From positions 62,001 through 126,000 of the forward strand of contig NZ_LN913016.1 of assembly GCF_001487145.1 (NCBI RefSeq): 64,000 nucleotides of DNA, written 5' to 3'. The translations under genes were made by a program, and so were the position numbers. The notes beneath the pieces are model-generated. The model saw only the letters and a program-made list of their open reading frames with translations. It had not been told where the DNA came from and made no database searches. Numbering within the stretch: position 1 is the first letter of the stretch; every line of letters begins with the position of its first letter. This DNA comes from Anaerococcus rubeinfantis. Lineage in GTDB: Bacteria; Bacillota; Clostridia; Tissierellales; Peptoniphilaceae. Shown here piece by piece: positions 1 through 8,966 of this stretch.

Positions 1-592
1 GATAATTATCATATTTTAGGGCAATCTTGGGGCGGAATGATGGCAATAGACTACCTATGCGATAGGGAAAGTAAAAGTGTAAAATCGGTAATTCTTTCAT
101 CGACTCTTTCATCAGCAAAAATGTTGGAAGAAGAACAATATAGGAGAATATCCTACATGGATAAAAAAGATAGGGAGGCTATCTACCAAGCAAGGAGAGA
201 AGGAAACTATACAGATAAAAACTACATTGTTGCCTTTGATAAATTCATGGAAAAATATTGCTCATCAAAAGCTGGTCCTAATTCAACTGAATACCTAATA
301 AGAGAAAAAATAGGTGGAAAACTTGCTTACCTTACAGGCTGGGGAGAAAATGAATTTATCCCGCAAGGAAGCTTATCCGACTTCAAATATACAGACAAAC
401 TTTGTCAAATAAAGACAAAAACTCTAATAATGTCAGGGCAAATGGATCTATCATCACCCTACATAGGTAAAATTTTAAATGATAAAATAAAAAACTCCAC
501 CTGGCACCTATTTCAATACTCAAGACAGTTTTATCGACCAAAAAGAAGAATACTTTGAAGCCTTAGAAAAATTTTTAAAAAATTTATCTTAA
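1..592 (+). pseudogene. Proline iminopeptidase-like alpha/beta hydrolase, 5'-partial, frameshifted
   Basis: The window opens inside an alpha/beta hydrolase. The nucleophile elbow GQSWGG lies at about codons 7-12, followed by the cap region and a late Asp (SGQMDLSS), as in proline iminopeptidases, which remove N-terminal proline from peptides. The reading frame stops at 558 after a non-homologous tail (QYSRQFYRPKRRIL). Moving to the next frame near 511-515 gives a natural C-terminus (DSFIDQKEEYFEALEKFL) ending at 592. One frameshift therefore separates the core from its last helix. The 5' end lies outside the window. This is either a pseudogene or a base-call error. The family call is fairly safe; the exact substrate is inferred. 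Confidence 0.7.
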
Positions 593-684
593 AATCATTT
601 AAAATCAAGCTATTTAAACCAATGACAAGAAAAGATAATATTTATATAATGAACAAAAGATGAACTGTAAAGTTAGGAGATTTT

Positions 685-1589
685 ATGAAAAAATATTAGT
701 TATACTTGCAGCAGGCATTGGTTCAAGATATGGTTCGGGTATAAAGCAATTGGCAAAAATGGACAAAAACAACTATATAATTATTGGTTACTCAATATAT
801 GATGCAATAAAAGCAGGTTTTGAAAAAAAGTTGTATTCATAATAAGAAAAGATATAGAAAAGGACTTCAAAGAAATTATAAGAGATAGAATTTCAGAAAA
901 AATTGAAGTTTCATATGCTTATCAAAGCATTGATTTGCCAGAAGACTTTGAAAAATCATCACAAAGAAAAAACATGTGGAACAGTTCTGGCCTTAATTTC
1001 TTGTAAAAATATAGTTAAAGAACCCTTTTTATTAATAAACGCAGACGATTATTATGAAAAAGAACCCTATGCCGAAATGTATAAATTTTTAGACAAAGAA
1101 AGCAAAGGGGAAAATAAAATTGCTCTTGCAGGCTACAAACTAAAAAACACCTATCAAAAAATGGCAAAGTAACAAGAGGTATATGTCTTACAGATGAACA
1201 AAACCATCTTTTCGATATAAAAGAAACTCATGAAATATTCTTAGAAAATGGGAAATTATCATCAAAAGAAAATAGAAGCTCGGATGTTCTAAATATAAAT
1301 AGCCCAGTATCCATGAATATGTTGGCATTTTTTCCTGAAATAATAGATATTGCCTATGATTACTATATAAAATATCTTGAAAGAAATAAAAATAACTTGA
1401 TGGAAGCAGAATACGTCCTTCCGGATTTTCTGGCAGAACTTTTAAAAGATAAAAAAAGCGTAAGTTAAACTAATACCAACACCAGAGAAATGGATAGGTA
1501 TAATCTACAAAGAGGATTTAAAACCCGCCCAAGATGCTTTCAAAGAATTAATAGCAAACAAAGAATACCTTGAAAATTTGTGGAAATAA
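685..1589 (+). pseudogene. Sugar-phosphate nucleotidyltransferase-like gene, multiply frameshifted
   Basis: The pieces in three frames join into one protein of the NTP-transferase family. The N-terminal part has ILVILAAGIGSRYGSGIKQL (the G-x-G-x-R nucleotide loop), and a later piece has PFLLINADDYYEKEP with the Asp pair that binds metal and sugar nucleotide. The frame changes at least five times: after the ATG at 685, near 826-832, 967-974, 1156-1162 and 1450-1460. Four of these sit at runs of six or seven A. A ribosome binding site (aggaga, 675-680) precedes the ATG. The last piece ends at 1589 just before a terminator. It is a decayed gene unless the A-runs are sequencing errors. The substrate cannot be stated. 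Confidence 0.75.
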
Positions 1590-1600
1590 AAACAAAAATA

Positions 1601-1651
1601 AAAAACTTGGAAATTCACAGCTAATAAAAGTTGTAATTTCCAAGTTTTTTA
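1601..1651 (+). terminator. Rho-independent terminator after the nucleotidyltransferase pseudogene
   Basis: The arms aaacttggaaatt and aatttccaagttt pair around a loop of about 19 nt and are followed by a run of T. It separates the decayed genes from the sugar operon. Confidence 0.8.
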
Positions 1652-1785
1652 TTTAAATAGAGATAATTTTTAATAAAAAGAATAAAAATAAAGAAGAAAC
1701 CGAATAAAAAAAAGAAAAATAAAGAAAAATATAATAAAATCAAAAAAATAAAGTCAAAAAAAACCAAAAAAACAAAGAAAAACGA

Positions 1786-1816
1786 TTGACATTCAAAAAT
1801 AATATGTTATTATAAT
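1786..1816 (+). promoter_or_regulatory. Sigma-A-like promoter of the sugar catabolic operon
   Basis: A perfect TTGACA lies at 1786-1791. It is followed by TATTAT at 1808-1813 (16-nt spacer), which overlaps TATAAT at 1811-1816 (19-nt spacer). The start codon of the first gene is 28 nt further on, after aggaggt. The upstream 100 nt (1680-1780) is nearly all A on the top strand, a possible UP-like or bent-DNA region. Confidence 0.7.
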
Positions 1817-1843
1817 AATAAATAAAGAAAATTAGGAGGTATT

Positions 1844-2947
1844 ATGAAAGCGTTAGCAAGATATGGTAAGAAATTTGGTGGTTACAGACTTATAGATGTA
1901 GATATACCAAAATGTGGTAAGGAAGACATTATTATAAGAGTAAAGGCTGCAGCAATATGTGGTGCTGATATGAAACATTTTAAAGTTGATAACGGTTCCG
2001 ATGAATTTAATTCTATAAGAGGTCATGAATTTGCAGGAGAGATTGTAAAAGTTGGAGAAGATGTTAAAGATTGGCATGTAGGACAAAGGATAGTTTCTGA
2101 TAACAGCGGTCATGTTTGTGGACATTGTCCTGCTTGCGAAAAAGGAGATTTCCTTGACTGCGAAGAAAAAACAAATATAGGACTAGATAATAATAGATGG
2201 GGAGGTGGATTTTCTAAATATTTAAAAATCCCTGGAGAAATTTTAAGGATACATAAACACGCAATTTGGGAAATTCCTGAAAATATAAGCTATGAAGAAG
2301 CGGCTGTTCTTGATCCAATAAGTAATGCTTATAAAGCAATTGCTCAACAATCAAGCTTCTTGCCAGGTCAAGATGTTGTAGTAATAGGAGCAGGTCCTTT
2401 GGGATTATTCTCTGTTCAAATGGCAAGAATAATGGGAGCTGTAAATATAGTTTTAGTAGGCCTTGAAGATGATGTAAAAACAAGGTTTGAAATTGGAAAG
2501 AAAGTTGGAGCAACACATACTGTAAACGGAAGCAATGAAGATGTAGTAGCAAGATGTTTAGAAATATGTGGAAGAGATAACTTGGGATTAGTATTGGAAT
2601 GTTCAGGAGCAAATATCGCTTTAAAACAATCTTTAGAAATGTTACGCCCTAATGGAGAAGTTGTAAGAATAGGAATGGGATTCAAACCACTTGATTTCTC
2701 AATAAATACAATAACTGAATGGAATAAGAGCATTATCGGTCATATGGCTTATGATTCAACAACATGGAGAAATGCTATTCGTCTTCTATCAGACGGACAA
2801 ATTCAAGTAAAACCAATGATAACTCATCATTTTGGATTATCTGAATGGGAAAAAGGATTCCAAGCTATGGCTAATAAGGATGCGGTTAAAGTTTTCTTAG
2901 AATATGACTTTGATGATAAAGACACTAAAGATTACGGCGAAAAATAA
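1844..2947 (+). CDS. Zinc-dependent medium-chain alcohol/polyol dehydrogenase
   Basis: This is a 367-residue MDR-family dehydrogenase that should oxidise a secondary alcohol of a polyol or sugar with NAD(P). Catalytic zinc ligands are visible at C39 and H61-E62. The structural-zinc lobe is complete (C92, C95, C98, C106), and the dinucleotide fold has GAGPLG at about 182-187. No Asp ends the second Rossmann strand (VLVGLEDD), so NADP use is possible. The gene follows a strong promoter and an aggaggt site and opens the operon that continues with an epimerase 11 nt downstream. The closest families are sorbitol, threonine and butanediol dehydrogenases; the substrate is not determinable here. Confidence 0.85.
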   Translation: MKALARYGKKFGGYRLIDVDIPKCGKEDIIIRVKAAAICGADMKHFKVDNGSDEFNSIRGHEFAGEIVKVGEDVKDWHVGQRIVSDNSGHVCGHCPACEKGDFLDCEEKTNIGLDNNRWGGGFSKYLKIPGEILRIHKHAIWEIPENISYEEAAVLDPISNAYKAIAQQSSFLPGQDVVVIGAGPLGLFSVQMARIMGAVNIVLVGLEDDVKTRFEIGKKVGATHTVNGSNEDVVARCLEICGRDNLGLVLECSGANIALKQSLEMLRPNGEVVRIGMGFKPLDFSINTITEWNKSIIGHMAYDSTTWRNAIRLLSDGQIQVKPMITHHFGLSEWEKGFQAMANKDAVKVFLEYDFDDKDTKDYGEK

Positions 2948-2958
2948 AAGGAGCTTGT

Positions 2959-3636
2959 ATGAATAAATTTTTGCTCGCTCCGTCTATGGGATGTTGTGAT
3001 TTATTCGATTTTGCTCATGAAGTTGAATATATAGATAAGCATGCTGATATTTTACATATTGATATCAAAGACGGAAATTATGTAAAAACATTCAGCATAG
3101 GCCCTGACTTTATGAGAGCTTTAAAGGATAAAGTGAAAAAACCTATGGATGCACATCTTATGGTGAAACATCCACAAAATATTATAGAAGATTGTATTGA
3201 TGCAGGAGCAACTTATGTAACTGTTCACAGTGATTGTATAGAAAGTGACGCCTTTGTAACATTTAATAAAATAATTTCTTTAGGAGCAAAAGCTGGAGTT
3301 GCAATAAATCCTGCAACTCCTATAGAAAATATTAAAAATTATTTGCATAAATTATCAAAGGTAACAGTTATGCTGGTTGATGCAGGCTATGCAGGACAAG
3401 AAGTTATACCCATAACTTATGAAAAAATTAAAGATTTGGTAAGAATAAGAAAAGAGCAAAATCTTGACTTTTTAATAGAAGCTGATGGCTCTATGAATAA
3501 GGGAATATACAAAAAATTAAAAGAAGCGGGAGCAGATGCAGTGGTTCTAGGGCCACCAGCACTTTGGAATAAGGCAGACGATATAGAAAAAGCATGGGAA
3601 ATTATGCTTAGTGAAATAGATGAAGAAATTAATTAA
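2959..3636 (+). CDS. AlsE-like D-allulose-6-phosphate 3-epimerase (ribulose-phosphate epimerase family)
   Basis: This 225-residue TIM-barrel protein of the ribulose-phosphate 3-epimerase family should invert C3 of a ketose phosphate. Metal and acid/base residues are in place: H33 and D35 (HIDIKDG), H66 (DAHLMV) and D176 (IEADGS). The segment YLHKLSKVTVMLVDAGYAGQ resembles E. coli AlsE more than housekeeping Rpe, which favours a 6-phosphoketohexose substrate such as allulose 6-phosphate. It lies between a dehydrogenase and a sugar porter. The family is certain, the hexose-level substrate is inferred, and a pentose phosphate role remains possible. Confidence 0.8.
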   Translation: MNKFLLAPSMGCCDLFDFAHEVEYIDKHADILHIDIKDGNYVKTFSIGPDFMRALKDKVKKPMDAHLMVKHPQNIIEDCIDAGATYVTVHSDCIESDAFVTFNKIISLGAKAGVAINPATPIENIKNYLHKLSKVTVMLVDAGYAGQEVIPITYEKIKDLVRIRKEQNLDFLIEADGSMNKGIYKKLKEAGADAVVLGPPALWNKADDIEKAWEIMLSEIDEEIN

Positions 3637-3658
3637 ATAAAAAATATGAGGTAAAAAA

Positions 3659-5026
3659 ATGGAAGATAAGAGATATCCGAATGTAGGAGCAAGATTAGAC
3701 AGATTGCCAACTTCAAGCTGGCATACTGAAATGTGGCTGGTAACAGCATTTGCTTTGTTAGTTTGTTGGTCAAATGGTATAGGAGGACTTGTAGGAGCAA
3801 GACTAATAGAAATCGGCTGGATAAGCCAAGATGGACTTGCTACATTTTCTTCACTTTATACAGCAGGAATGTTATTTGGTGCTTTAATAGGTGGAATTAT
3901 TGGAGATAAAATAGGTAGAAAAAGAAGCATACTTTTGTATGAAGCAATACATATAGTTTCTATGTTAGGAGCAATTATTTGTCCTAGTATGAGCTTATTA
4001 TACATAATAAGAACAGTTCAAGGATTTGGCTTGGGAGCTTTACTAGTAGTACTTTTTGCAGGATTTACTGAATATATGCCAGCAGTTTCAAGGGGAACAT
4101 GGTCAAGTAGAACATCATTTATAGGAAACTGGGCACACCCTGTAAGCTCAACAATAGCAACTTTAATTGTAAGTATGGGTGTAGCACCTGAATTGGATTG
4201 GAGATTACAATTTGCAATTCCTTCAATATTATCATTATTAGCAACAGTTCTTATTTTTAATAAATTCCCTGAATCACCAAGATGGCTTGAATCACAAGGA
4301 AGATACGAAGAAGCTGAAAAAATAATAAGTGAAATTGAAGTTAGAGTTGAAAAGCAAATAGGAAAAAAATTACCTGAAGTTAATCCAGATCTAGCTGTTA
4401 AGGCTGAAAATTTACCATATTCAGCACTATTTAAGGGAGAACTACTAAAAAGAGTTATAATAGGATCTCTTGTATTAATTGGAATGAATGTAATTCAATA
4501 TACATTAATGAATTGGTTACCTACAATTTTTGCTGCAAAAGGAATTAATACAAAGGATTCCACACTTTTAAATACTGTAGGTTTATTCGGAGCACCTTTT
4601 GGAATATTTATAACATCATTAATTATGGATAAGCTACCAAGAAAAGTAATGGGAGTAGGTCTCTTAGTAATAATAGGAGCTTTGGGAATATTCTATGGTC
4701 AATTAGAATCTCTATCATCAATTTCTATAGTAGGATTTATATTGTTTACATTTATTTATATGTATGTTTGTTTTGCATCAGCAGTATATGTACCTGAAAT
4801 TTGGCCTACAAATGCTAAATTAAGAGGTTCAGGTTTTTGTAACGCTGTTGGAAGAGCAAGCGGAATAGTATTTCCTTTCATAGTAAACTCAGTTTTAACA
4901 AACTTTGGTCCATCAGCAGTATTTGTTTTGCTTTCAGTAGTTGCAGCTATAATTGCTATAGGAATTATATTCTTGGGAGTTGAAACAAGAGGAGAATCTG
5001 TAGAAGAAATAGGCTTACAAAGATAA
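3659..5026 (+). CDS. MFS sugar/polyol transporter
   Basis: This 455-residue major facilitator of the sugar-porter type has about 12 hydrophobic segments. It carries the cytoplasmic loop signature GDKIGRKR between helices 2 and 3 and the sugar-porter motif PESPRWL near residue 207 after helix 6, followed by a charged central loop. It should import the polyol or sugar degraded by the surrounding enzymes. No phosphotransferase genes are present, so the substrate probably enters unphosphorylated and is activated by the PfkB kinase encoded downstream. The start at 3659 follows gaggtaaaaa. Substrate unknown. Confidence 0.88.
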   Translation: MEDKRYPNVGARLDRLPTSSWHTEMWLVTAFALLVCWSNGIGGLVGARLIEIGWISQDGLATFSSLYTAGMLFGALIGGIIGDKIGRKRSILLYEAIHIVSMLGAIICPSMSLLYIIRTVQGFGLGALLVVLFAGFTEYMPAVSRGTWSSRTSFIGNWAHPVSSTIATLIVSMGVAPELDWRLQFAIPSILSLLATVLIFNKFPESPRWLESQGRYEEAEKIISEIEVRVEKQIGKKLPEVNPDLAVKAENLPYSALFKGELLKRVIIGSLVLIGMNVIQYTLMNWLPTIFAAKGINTKDSTLLNTVGLFGAPFGIFITSLIMDKLPRKVMGVGLLVIIGALGIFYGQLESLSSISIVGFILFTFIYMYVCFASAVYVPEIWPTNAKLRGSGFCNAVGRASGIVFPFIVNSVLTNFGPSAVFVLLSVVAAIIAIGIIFLGVETRGESVEEIGLQR

Positions 5027-5045
5027 TATTGATTAAGGAGATAAA

Positions 5046-6092
5046 ATGAAAAATACAGAAGCAATTTTAGTAAAACCAAAACATTTTGAAATCCAAGAAA
5101 CAGAAATAGGAGAACCTGGTAACAAGGAAATAATGATAAAGGTTGAGTATGTAGGTATGTGTGGTTCTGATATTCATGGATTTGAATTTGGACCATTTAT
5201 ACCACCAAAAGATCCAAATCAAAAAATAGGCCTTGGTCATGAGGTGTGTGGAGAAGTAGTTAAAATAGGCAAAGATGTTACTAAATTCAAAGTTGGAGAT
5301 AAGGCAATAATAGAACCTGGAATAGCTGACTTAACAACCGATTATTCAAAAACAGGAAGGTATAATATTTGCCCATCAGTTGATTTTCTTGCAACACAAC
5401 CTAATTATAAGGGCGCATTAACAAACTATATGATACATCCAGAAGCTTGGTCTTTTAAACTACCAGAGAACATGAATTCTATGGAAGGTGCTTTGGTTGA
5501 ACCTGCTGCAGTAGGAGTTCATGCGGCAAGAATTGGTGGAGCACGTCCAGGAAAATCGATAGTTATATTTGGTGCTGGATGCATAGGCCTTATGACTTTA
5601 CAAGCTTGTTTAGCTAATGGAGCAACAGATGTTACCATTGTAGACGTTGTAGAAAAAAGGCTTAAAAAAGCTGAAGAATTAGGAGCAAATAAGGTATTTA
5701 ATTCATTAAAGGGAGATTTTGTTGAATATGTAAAAGAAAATTATCCTTTAGGAATAGAATTAATTTTTGAAGCTGCAGGAGCAGAAGTAACAATGAATCA
5801 ATCGGTTCAAACTGTTGCAAGAGGTGGAAAAATAATAATGGTAGGAACTCAATCAAAACCTGTTCCTATAGATTTCTTAAAAATAAACAGAGAAGTGACT
5901 ATTCAAACATCCTTTAGATATTGTAATGATTTTCCTGAGACAATTGAAGCAATAAGAACAGGAAAAATCAATGTAAAAACTATGGTTTCAAATATTTATG
6001 ACTATGAAAATGTTCAAGAAGCATTCATGGAAGCTATAGATAAGGAAAAGAAACAAGACATAATAAAAGGTGTCATAAAGGTAATAGATTAA
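5046..6092 (+). CDS. Sorbitol-dehydrogenase-like MDR enzyme lacking the structural zinc cysteines
   Basis: This 348-residue MDR dehydrogenase is related to sorbitol/xylitol dehydrogenases. Catalytic zinc ligands C39 and H65-E66 are present. The dinucleotide site FGAGCIGL is followed by an Asp-ended strand (TIVDVVEKR), which favours NAD. The segment GRYNICPSVDFLATQP matches polyol dehydrogenases, but the preceding lobe (PGIADLTTDYSKT) has lost three of the four structural-zinc cysteines, as in some yeast and bacterial relatives. Together with the first gene it gives the operon two distinct redox steps. An aaggagat site precedes the start. The direction and substrate are not known. Confidence 0.85.
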   Translation: MKNTEAILVKPKHFEIQETEIGEPGNKEIMIKVEYVGMCGSDIHGFEFGPFIPPKDPNQKIGLGHEVCGEVVKIGKDVTKFKVGDKAIIEPGIADLTTDYSKTGRYNICPSVDFLATQPNYKGALTNYMIHPEAWSFKLPENMNSMEGALVEPAAVGVHAARIGGARPGKSIVIFGAGCIGLMTLQACLANGATDVTIVDVVEKRLKKAEELGANKVFNSLKGDFVEYVKENYPLGIELIFEAAGAEVTMNQSVQTVARGGKIIMVGTQSKPVPIDFLKINREVTIQTSFRYCNDFPETIEAIRTGKINVKTMVSNIYDYENVQEAFMEAIDKEKKQDIIKGVIKVID

Positions 6093-6107
6093 TATAGGGA
6101 GAATAAT

Positions 6108-6944
6108 ATGTTAGCAGATATTCGTTATTGGGAAAATGATGCAAGAGATAATAAATATGCAATTCCACACTTTAATGTGTGGAATGCTGAAATGTTAATG
6201 GGAGTTATTGATGCAGCTGAAGAGCTAAGAGCTCCTATTATAATTTCATTTGGAACAGGATTTGTACAAAACACAAGTTTTGAAGATTTTAGTCATATGA
6301 TGGTTTCAATGGCAAAAGCTGCAAGTGTTCCTGTTATAACACATTGGGATCATGGTCGTAGTATGGAAATAATTCAAAATGCCTTTAATCATGGTATGAA
6401 TTCAGTAATGAGGGATGCATCTTCTTTAAGTTTTGAAGACAATATAAAAGAAATAAAAAAAGCAGTAGATTTTTTCCATCCACAAGGCATAGCTGTAGAA
6501 GCTGAGTTAGGTCATGTTGGAAATGAAACAATTTATGAAGAAGCTTTGGCAGAATACCAATATACAAACCCTGATCAAGCAGCTGAATTTGTTGAAAAAA
6601 CAGGATGTGATTCTTTGGCTGTAGCTGTAGGAAATCAACATGGTGTTTATACATCGGAACCACAAATAAACTTTGAAATAATTGAAAAAATAAAAAACTC
6701 AGTAAGTGTTCCTTTAGTACTTCATGGAGCATCAGGAATAGGCGATGAAGATATTAAAAAAGCAATTTCTTTAGGTATATCTAAAATTAATATTCATACA
6801 GAATTATGTCAAGCTGCAATGGATGCTATTAGAGATAATACTGAAGTTCCATTTTTAGAATTGGAGCAAAAGGTAAGAAAGGCTATCAAAGAAAGGGCTA
6901 TGTATAAGATAAAATTATTTGGTGCTAATAATAAGGTAGACTGA
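6108..6944 (+). CDS. Class II fructose/tagatose-bisphosphate aldolase family protein
   Basis: This 278-residue class II aldolase should split a ketose (bis)phosphate to dihydroxyacetone phosphate and an aldehyde. The zinc site is intact: D81-H82 in THWDHG, H178 in GNQHGVY and H206 in LVLHGASG, plus E131/E133 in VEAELG. Two normally conserved spots differ. The usual HLDHG is HWDHG, and the usual glycine in the segment after the active-site loop is Ala (RDAS). This hints at a substrate other than fructose 1,6-bisphosphate. Its neighbours, a PfkB kinase and an AlsE-like epimerase, fit a pathway of epimerise, phosphorylate and cleave. Confidence 0.88.
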   Translation: MLADIRYWENDARDNKYAIPHFNVWNAEMLMGVIDAAEELRAPIIISFGTGFVQNTSFEDFSHMMVSMAKAASVPVITHWDHGRSMEIIQNAFNHGMNSVMRDASSLSFEDNIKEIKKAVDFFHPQGIAVEAELGHVGNETIYEEALAEYQYTNPDQAAEFVEKTGCDSLAVAVGNQHGVYTSEPQINFEIIEKIKNSVSVPLVLHGASGIGDEDIKKAISLGISKINIHTELCQAAMDAIRDNTEVPFLELEQKVRKAIKERAMYKIKLFGANNKVD

Positions 6945-6945
6945 T

Positions 6946-7908
6946 ATGGTAGATGTTATTTGTGTAGGTGCATCGGTATTAGATATCCCTTTACAACCTG
7001 TAAATAAAGAAGTTTTTGATTGTGAATCTTATCCTTTACAACAAATCAATATGGCAATAGGTGGAGATGCTTTAAATGAATCAACGATAATATCAAGACT
7101 CGGACATAAAGTGAGCCTGTTGTCAATGGTAGGAAAAGACGTAGCAGGCTATTATATAGTTGACCATTGTATGAAAAATAAAATAGATACAATTGGAATT
7201 AAACAAAGAGAAGATGTAGATACATCGATTAATATAGGCTTAGTCACTGAAGATGGAGAAAGAACATTTATAACCAACAGAAATGGAAGCTTATGGAAAA
7301 CAACTATTGATGATATTGATTTATCTTTAGTAAAAAATGCAAAACTATTATCATATGGAAGTTTTTTTAACAACCCTCTCCTAAAAGATAAAGAATTGGT
7401 GAAGCTATTTAAAAAGGCAAAAAAAGAAAATATGATCATAAGTGCTGATATGATAAAACCAAGAAATAACGAGACTTTCGAGGATATAAAAGAATCTTTA
7501 TCCTATGTAGACTATTTCTTTCCTAACTTTGATGAAGCAAGCCTTATGACTGGAAAAGATAAAATAGAAGATGTTGCGGATGAAATACTTTCTTATGGAG
7601 TTGGTTGCGTAATAATAAAAATAGGATCCAAAGGAGTTTATATAAAAAGTAAGAATGGATATCAAAAAATAGTACCGGCTTTAAAGGGCATAACCCCTAT
7701 TGATACGATAGGTGCAGGAGATAACTTTGCATCAGGTTTTATAACAGGATTATTGGAAGATAAATCTCTTGAAGAATGTGGGAAAATAGCTAATGTTACG
7801 GCAGCTATATCTATTCAAAGTGTAGGTGCTACAACAGGTGTGAAAAATAGAAAACAAGTTGATGATGTTATAAAAAAATATAACGAACAAAGAAGGGTTA
7901 ATGATTAA
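6946..7908 (+). CDS. PfkB-family carbohydrate kinase
   Basis: This 320-residue ribokinase/PfkB fold kinase transfers phosphate from ATP to a sugar hydroxyl. The substrate-binding GGDALN lies at 39-44 and the second PfkB signature DTIGAGDNFASGF at 253-265, with catalytic D259. It starts one base after the aldolase stop codon, so translation is probably coupled. It may act on the free ketose or on the phosphoketose before aldol cleavage. Ribokinase, fructokinase and tagatose-6-phosphate kinase activities cannot be told apart from the sequence. Confidence 0.88.
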   Translation: MVDVICVGASVLDIPLQPVNKEVFDCESYPLQQINMAIGGDALNESTIISRLGHKVSLLSMVGKDVAGYYIVDHCMKNKIDTIGIKQREDVDTSINIGLVTEDGERTFITNRNGSLWKTTIDDIDLSLVKNAKLLSYGSFFNNPLLKDKELVKLFKKAKKENMIISADMIKPRNNETFEDIKESLSYVDYFFPNFDEASLMTGKDKIEDVADEILSYGVGCVIIKIGSKGVYIKSKNGYQKIVPALKGITPIDTIGAGDNFASGFITGLLEDKSLEECGKIANVTAAISIQSVGATTGVKNRKQVDDVIKKYNEQRRVND

Positions 7909-7910
7909 TA

Positions 7911-8906
7911 ATGAAATATATAAAATTAGGAAAAACTGATATTGAAATTTCAAAACTAGGTCTTGAAACTTGGGCAATAGGAGCTGGATCTGCTTGGGAT
8001 GCTGAAGTTGATGTTGAAAAATCAGTAGCTACAATTGTAGAAGCTGTAAATTCTGGGGTTAATCTAATAGACACAGCACCTGGATATAACTTCGGAGAAA
8101 GTGAAAAAATAGTAGGCAAAGCTCTAGGAAAAGTAAATAGAGAAAAAGTATGCTTAATAACTAAATGTGGTATAGTTTGGGAAAGAAAAGGAGCTTTATT
8201 CAACAAGGTTGGAGATAGGCAATTATACAAACTTCTTACACCTGAATCAATAAGATTAGAAATCGAATCAAGTTTAAAAAGATTAAAGACAGATTATATA
8301 GATGTATATATGACCCACTGGCAAGCTGTAGAACCTTACTATACACCTATATCAGAAGTTGTTGAAGAATTAACTAAATTGAAAAAAGAAGGTAAAATAA
8401 AAGCGATAGGAGCTGCAAATGTAAATGCTGATCAAGTTAGAGAATACCTTGATGCAGGAGAACTAGATATAGTACAAGCAAAATATAATATTTTGGATAG
8501 AAGTGTAGAAAAAGATATCCTACCTCTATGTCTTGAAAACAAAGTTACTCTACAAGCTTATTCACCTTTGGAACAAGGGTTACTAACAGGTTTATTCGAA
8601 AAAGATTATAAGGCGACAGGAGCAAGGGCAAATAAGTATTGGTGGCAAAAAGAAAACATAGGTTATGTTGTAGATATGCTTGAAAAATGGAAGCCTCTAA
8701 CTGAAAAATACAATTGTACAATACCTACACTTGCCTTAGAATGGATAATAAATCAAAATGACAATATAAACTTGCTTATGGGAGCAACAACTCCAGAAGA
8801 AGTTAAAGAAAATGTACTTGCAGGAGAATTAGATATCTCAAAAGAAGATATCAATTATATCAGCAAATTAGCTGATGATATATATGAATTAGCAAATAAT
8901 AAATAG
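7911..8906 (+). CDS. Aldo/keto reductase
   Basis: This 331-residue aldo/keto reductase of the IolS-like bacterial group has the full catalytic tetrad: D54, Y59 (TAPGYNFGESE), K85 and H136 (YMTHWQ). It should reduce or oxidise a sugar carbonyl with NADP(H). It starts two bases after the kinase stop and ends the catabolic block before the DeoR regulator, so it probably shares the operon message. A role in handling the aldehyde released by the aldolase, or in oxidising the starting sugar, is possible but only inferred. Confidence 0.87.
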   Translation: MKYIKLGKTDIEISKLGLETWAIGAGSAWDAEVDVEKSVATIVEAVNSGVNLIDTAPGYNFGESEKIVGKALGKVNREKVCLITKCGIVWERKGALFNKVGDRQLYKLLTPESIRLEIESSLKRLKTDYIDVYMTHWQAVEPYYTPISEVVEELTKLKKEGKIKAIGAANVNADQVREYLDAGELDIVQAKYNILDRSVEKDILPLCLENKVTLQAYSPLEQGLLTGLFEKDYKATGARANKYWWQKENIGYVVDMLEKWKPLTEKYNCTIPTLALEWIINQNDNINLLMGATTPEEVKENVLAGELDISKEDINYISKLADDIYELANNK

Positions 8907-8966
8907 AAAAATAATATTTATTAAGCTATACTAATACATATTGAACTTATTATTAGGAGAGTATTT

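Noticed and set aside
1770-1795. Possible catabolite-response element overlapping the sugar-operon promoter
   Set aside because: Around the CG at 1783 four conserved positions of the cre consensus mismatch.
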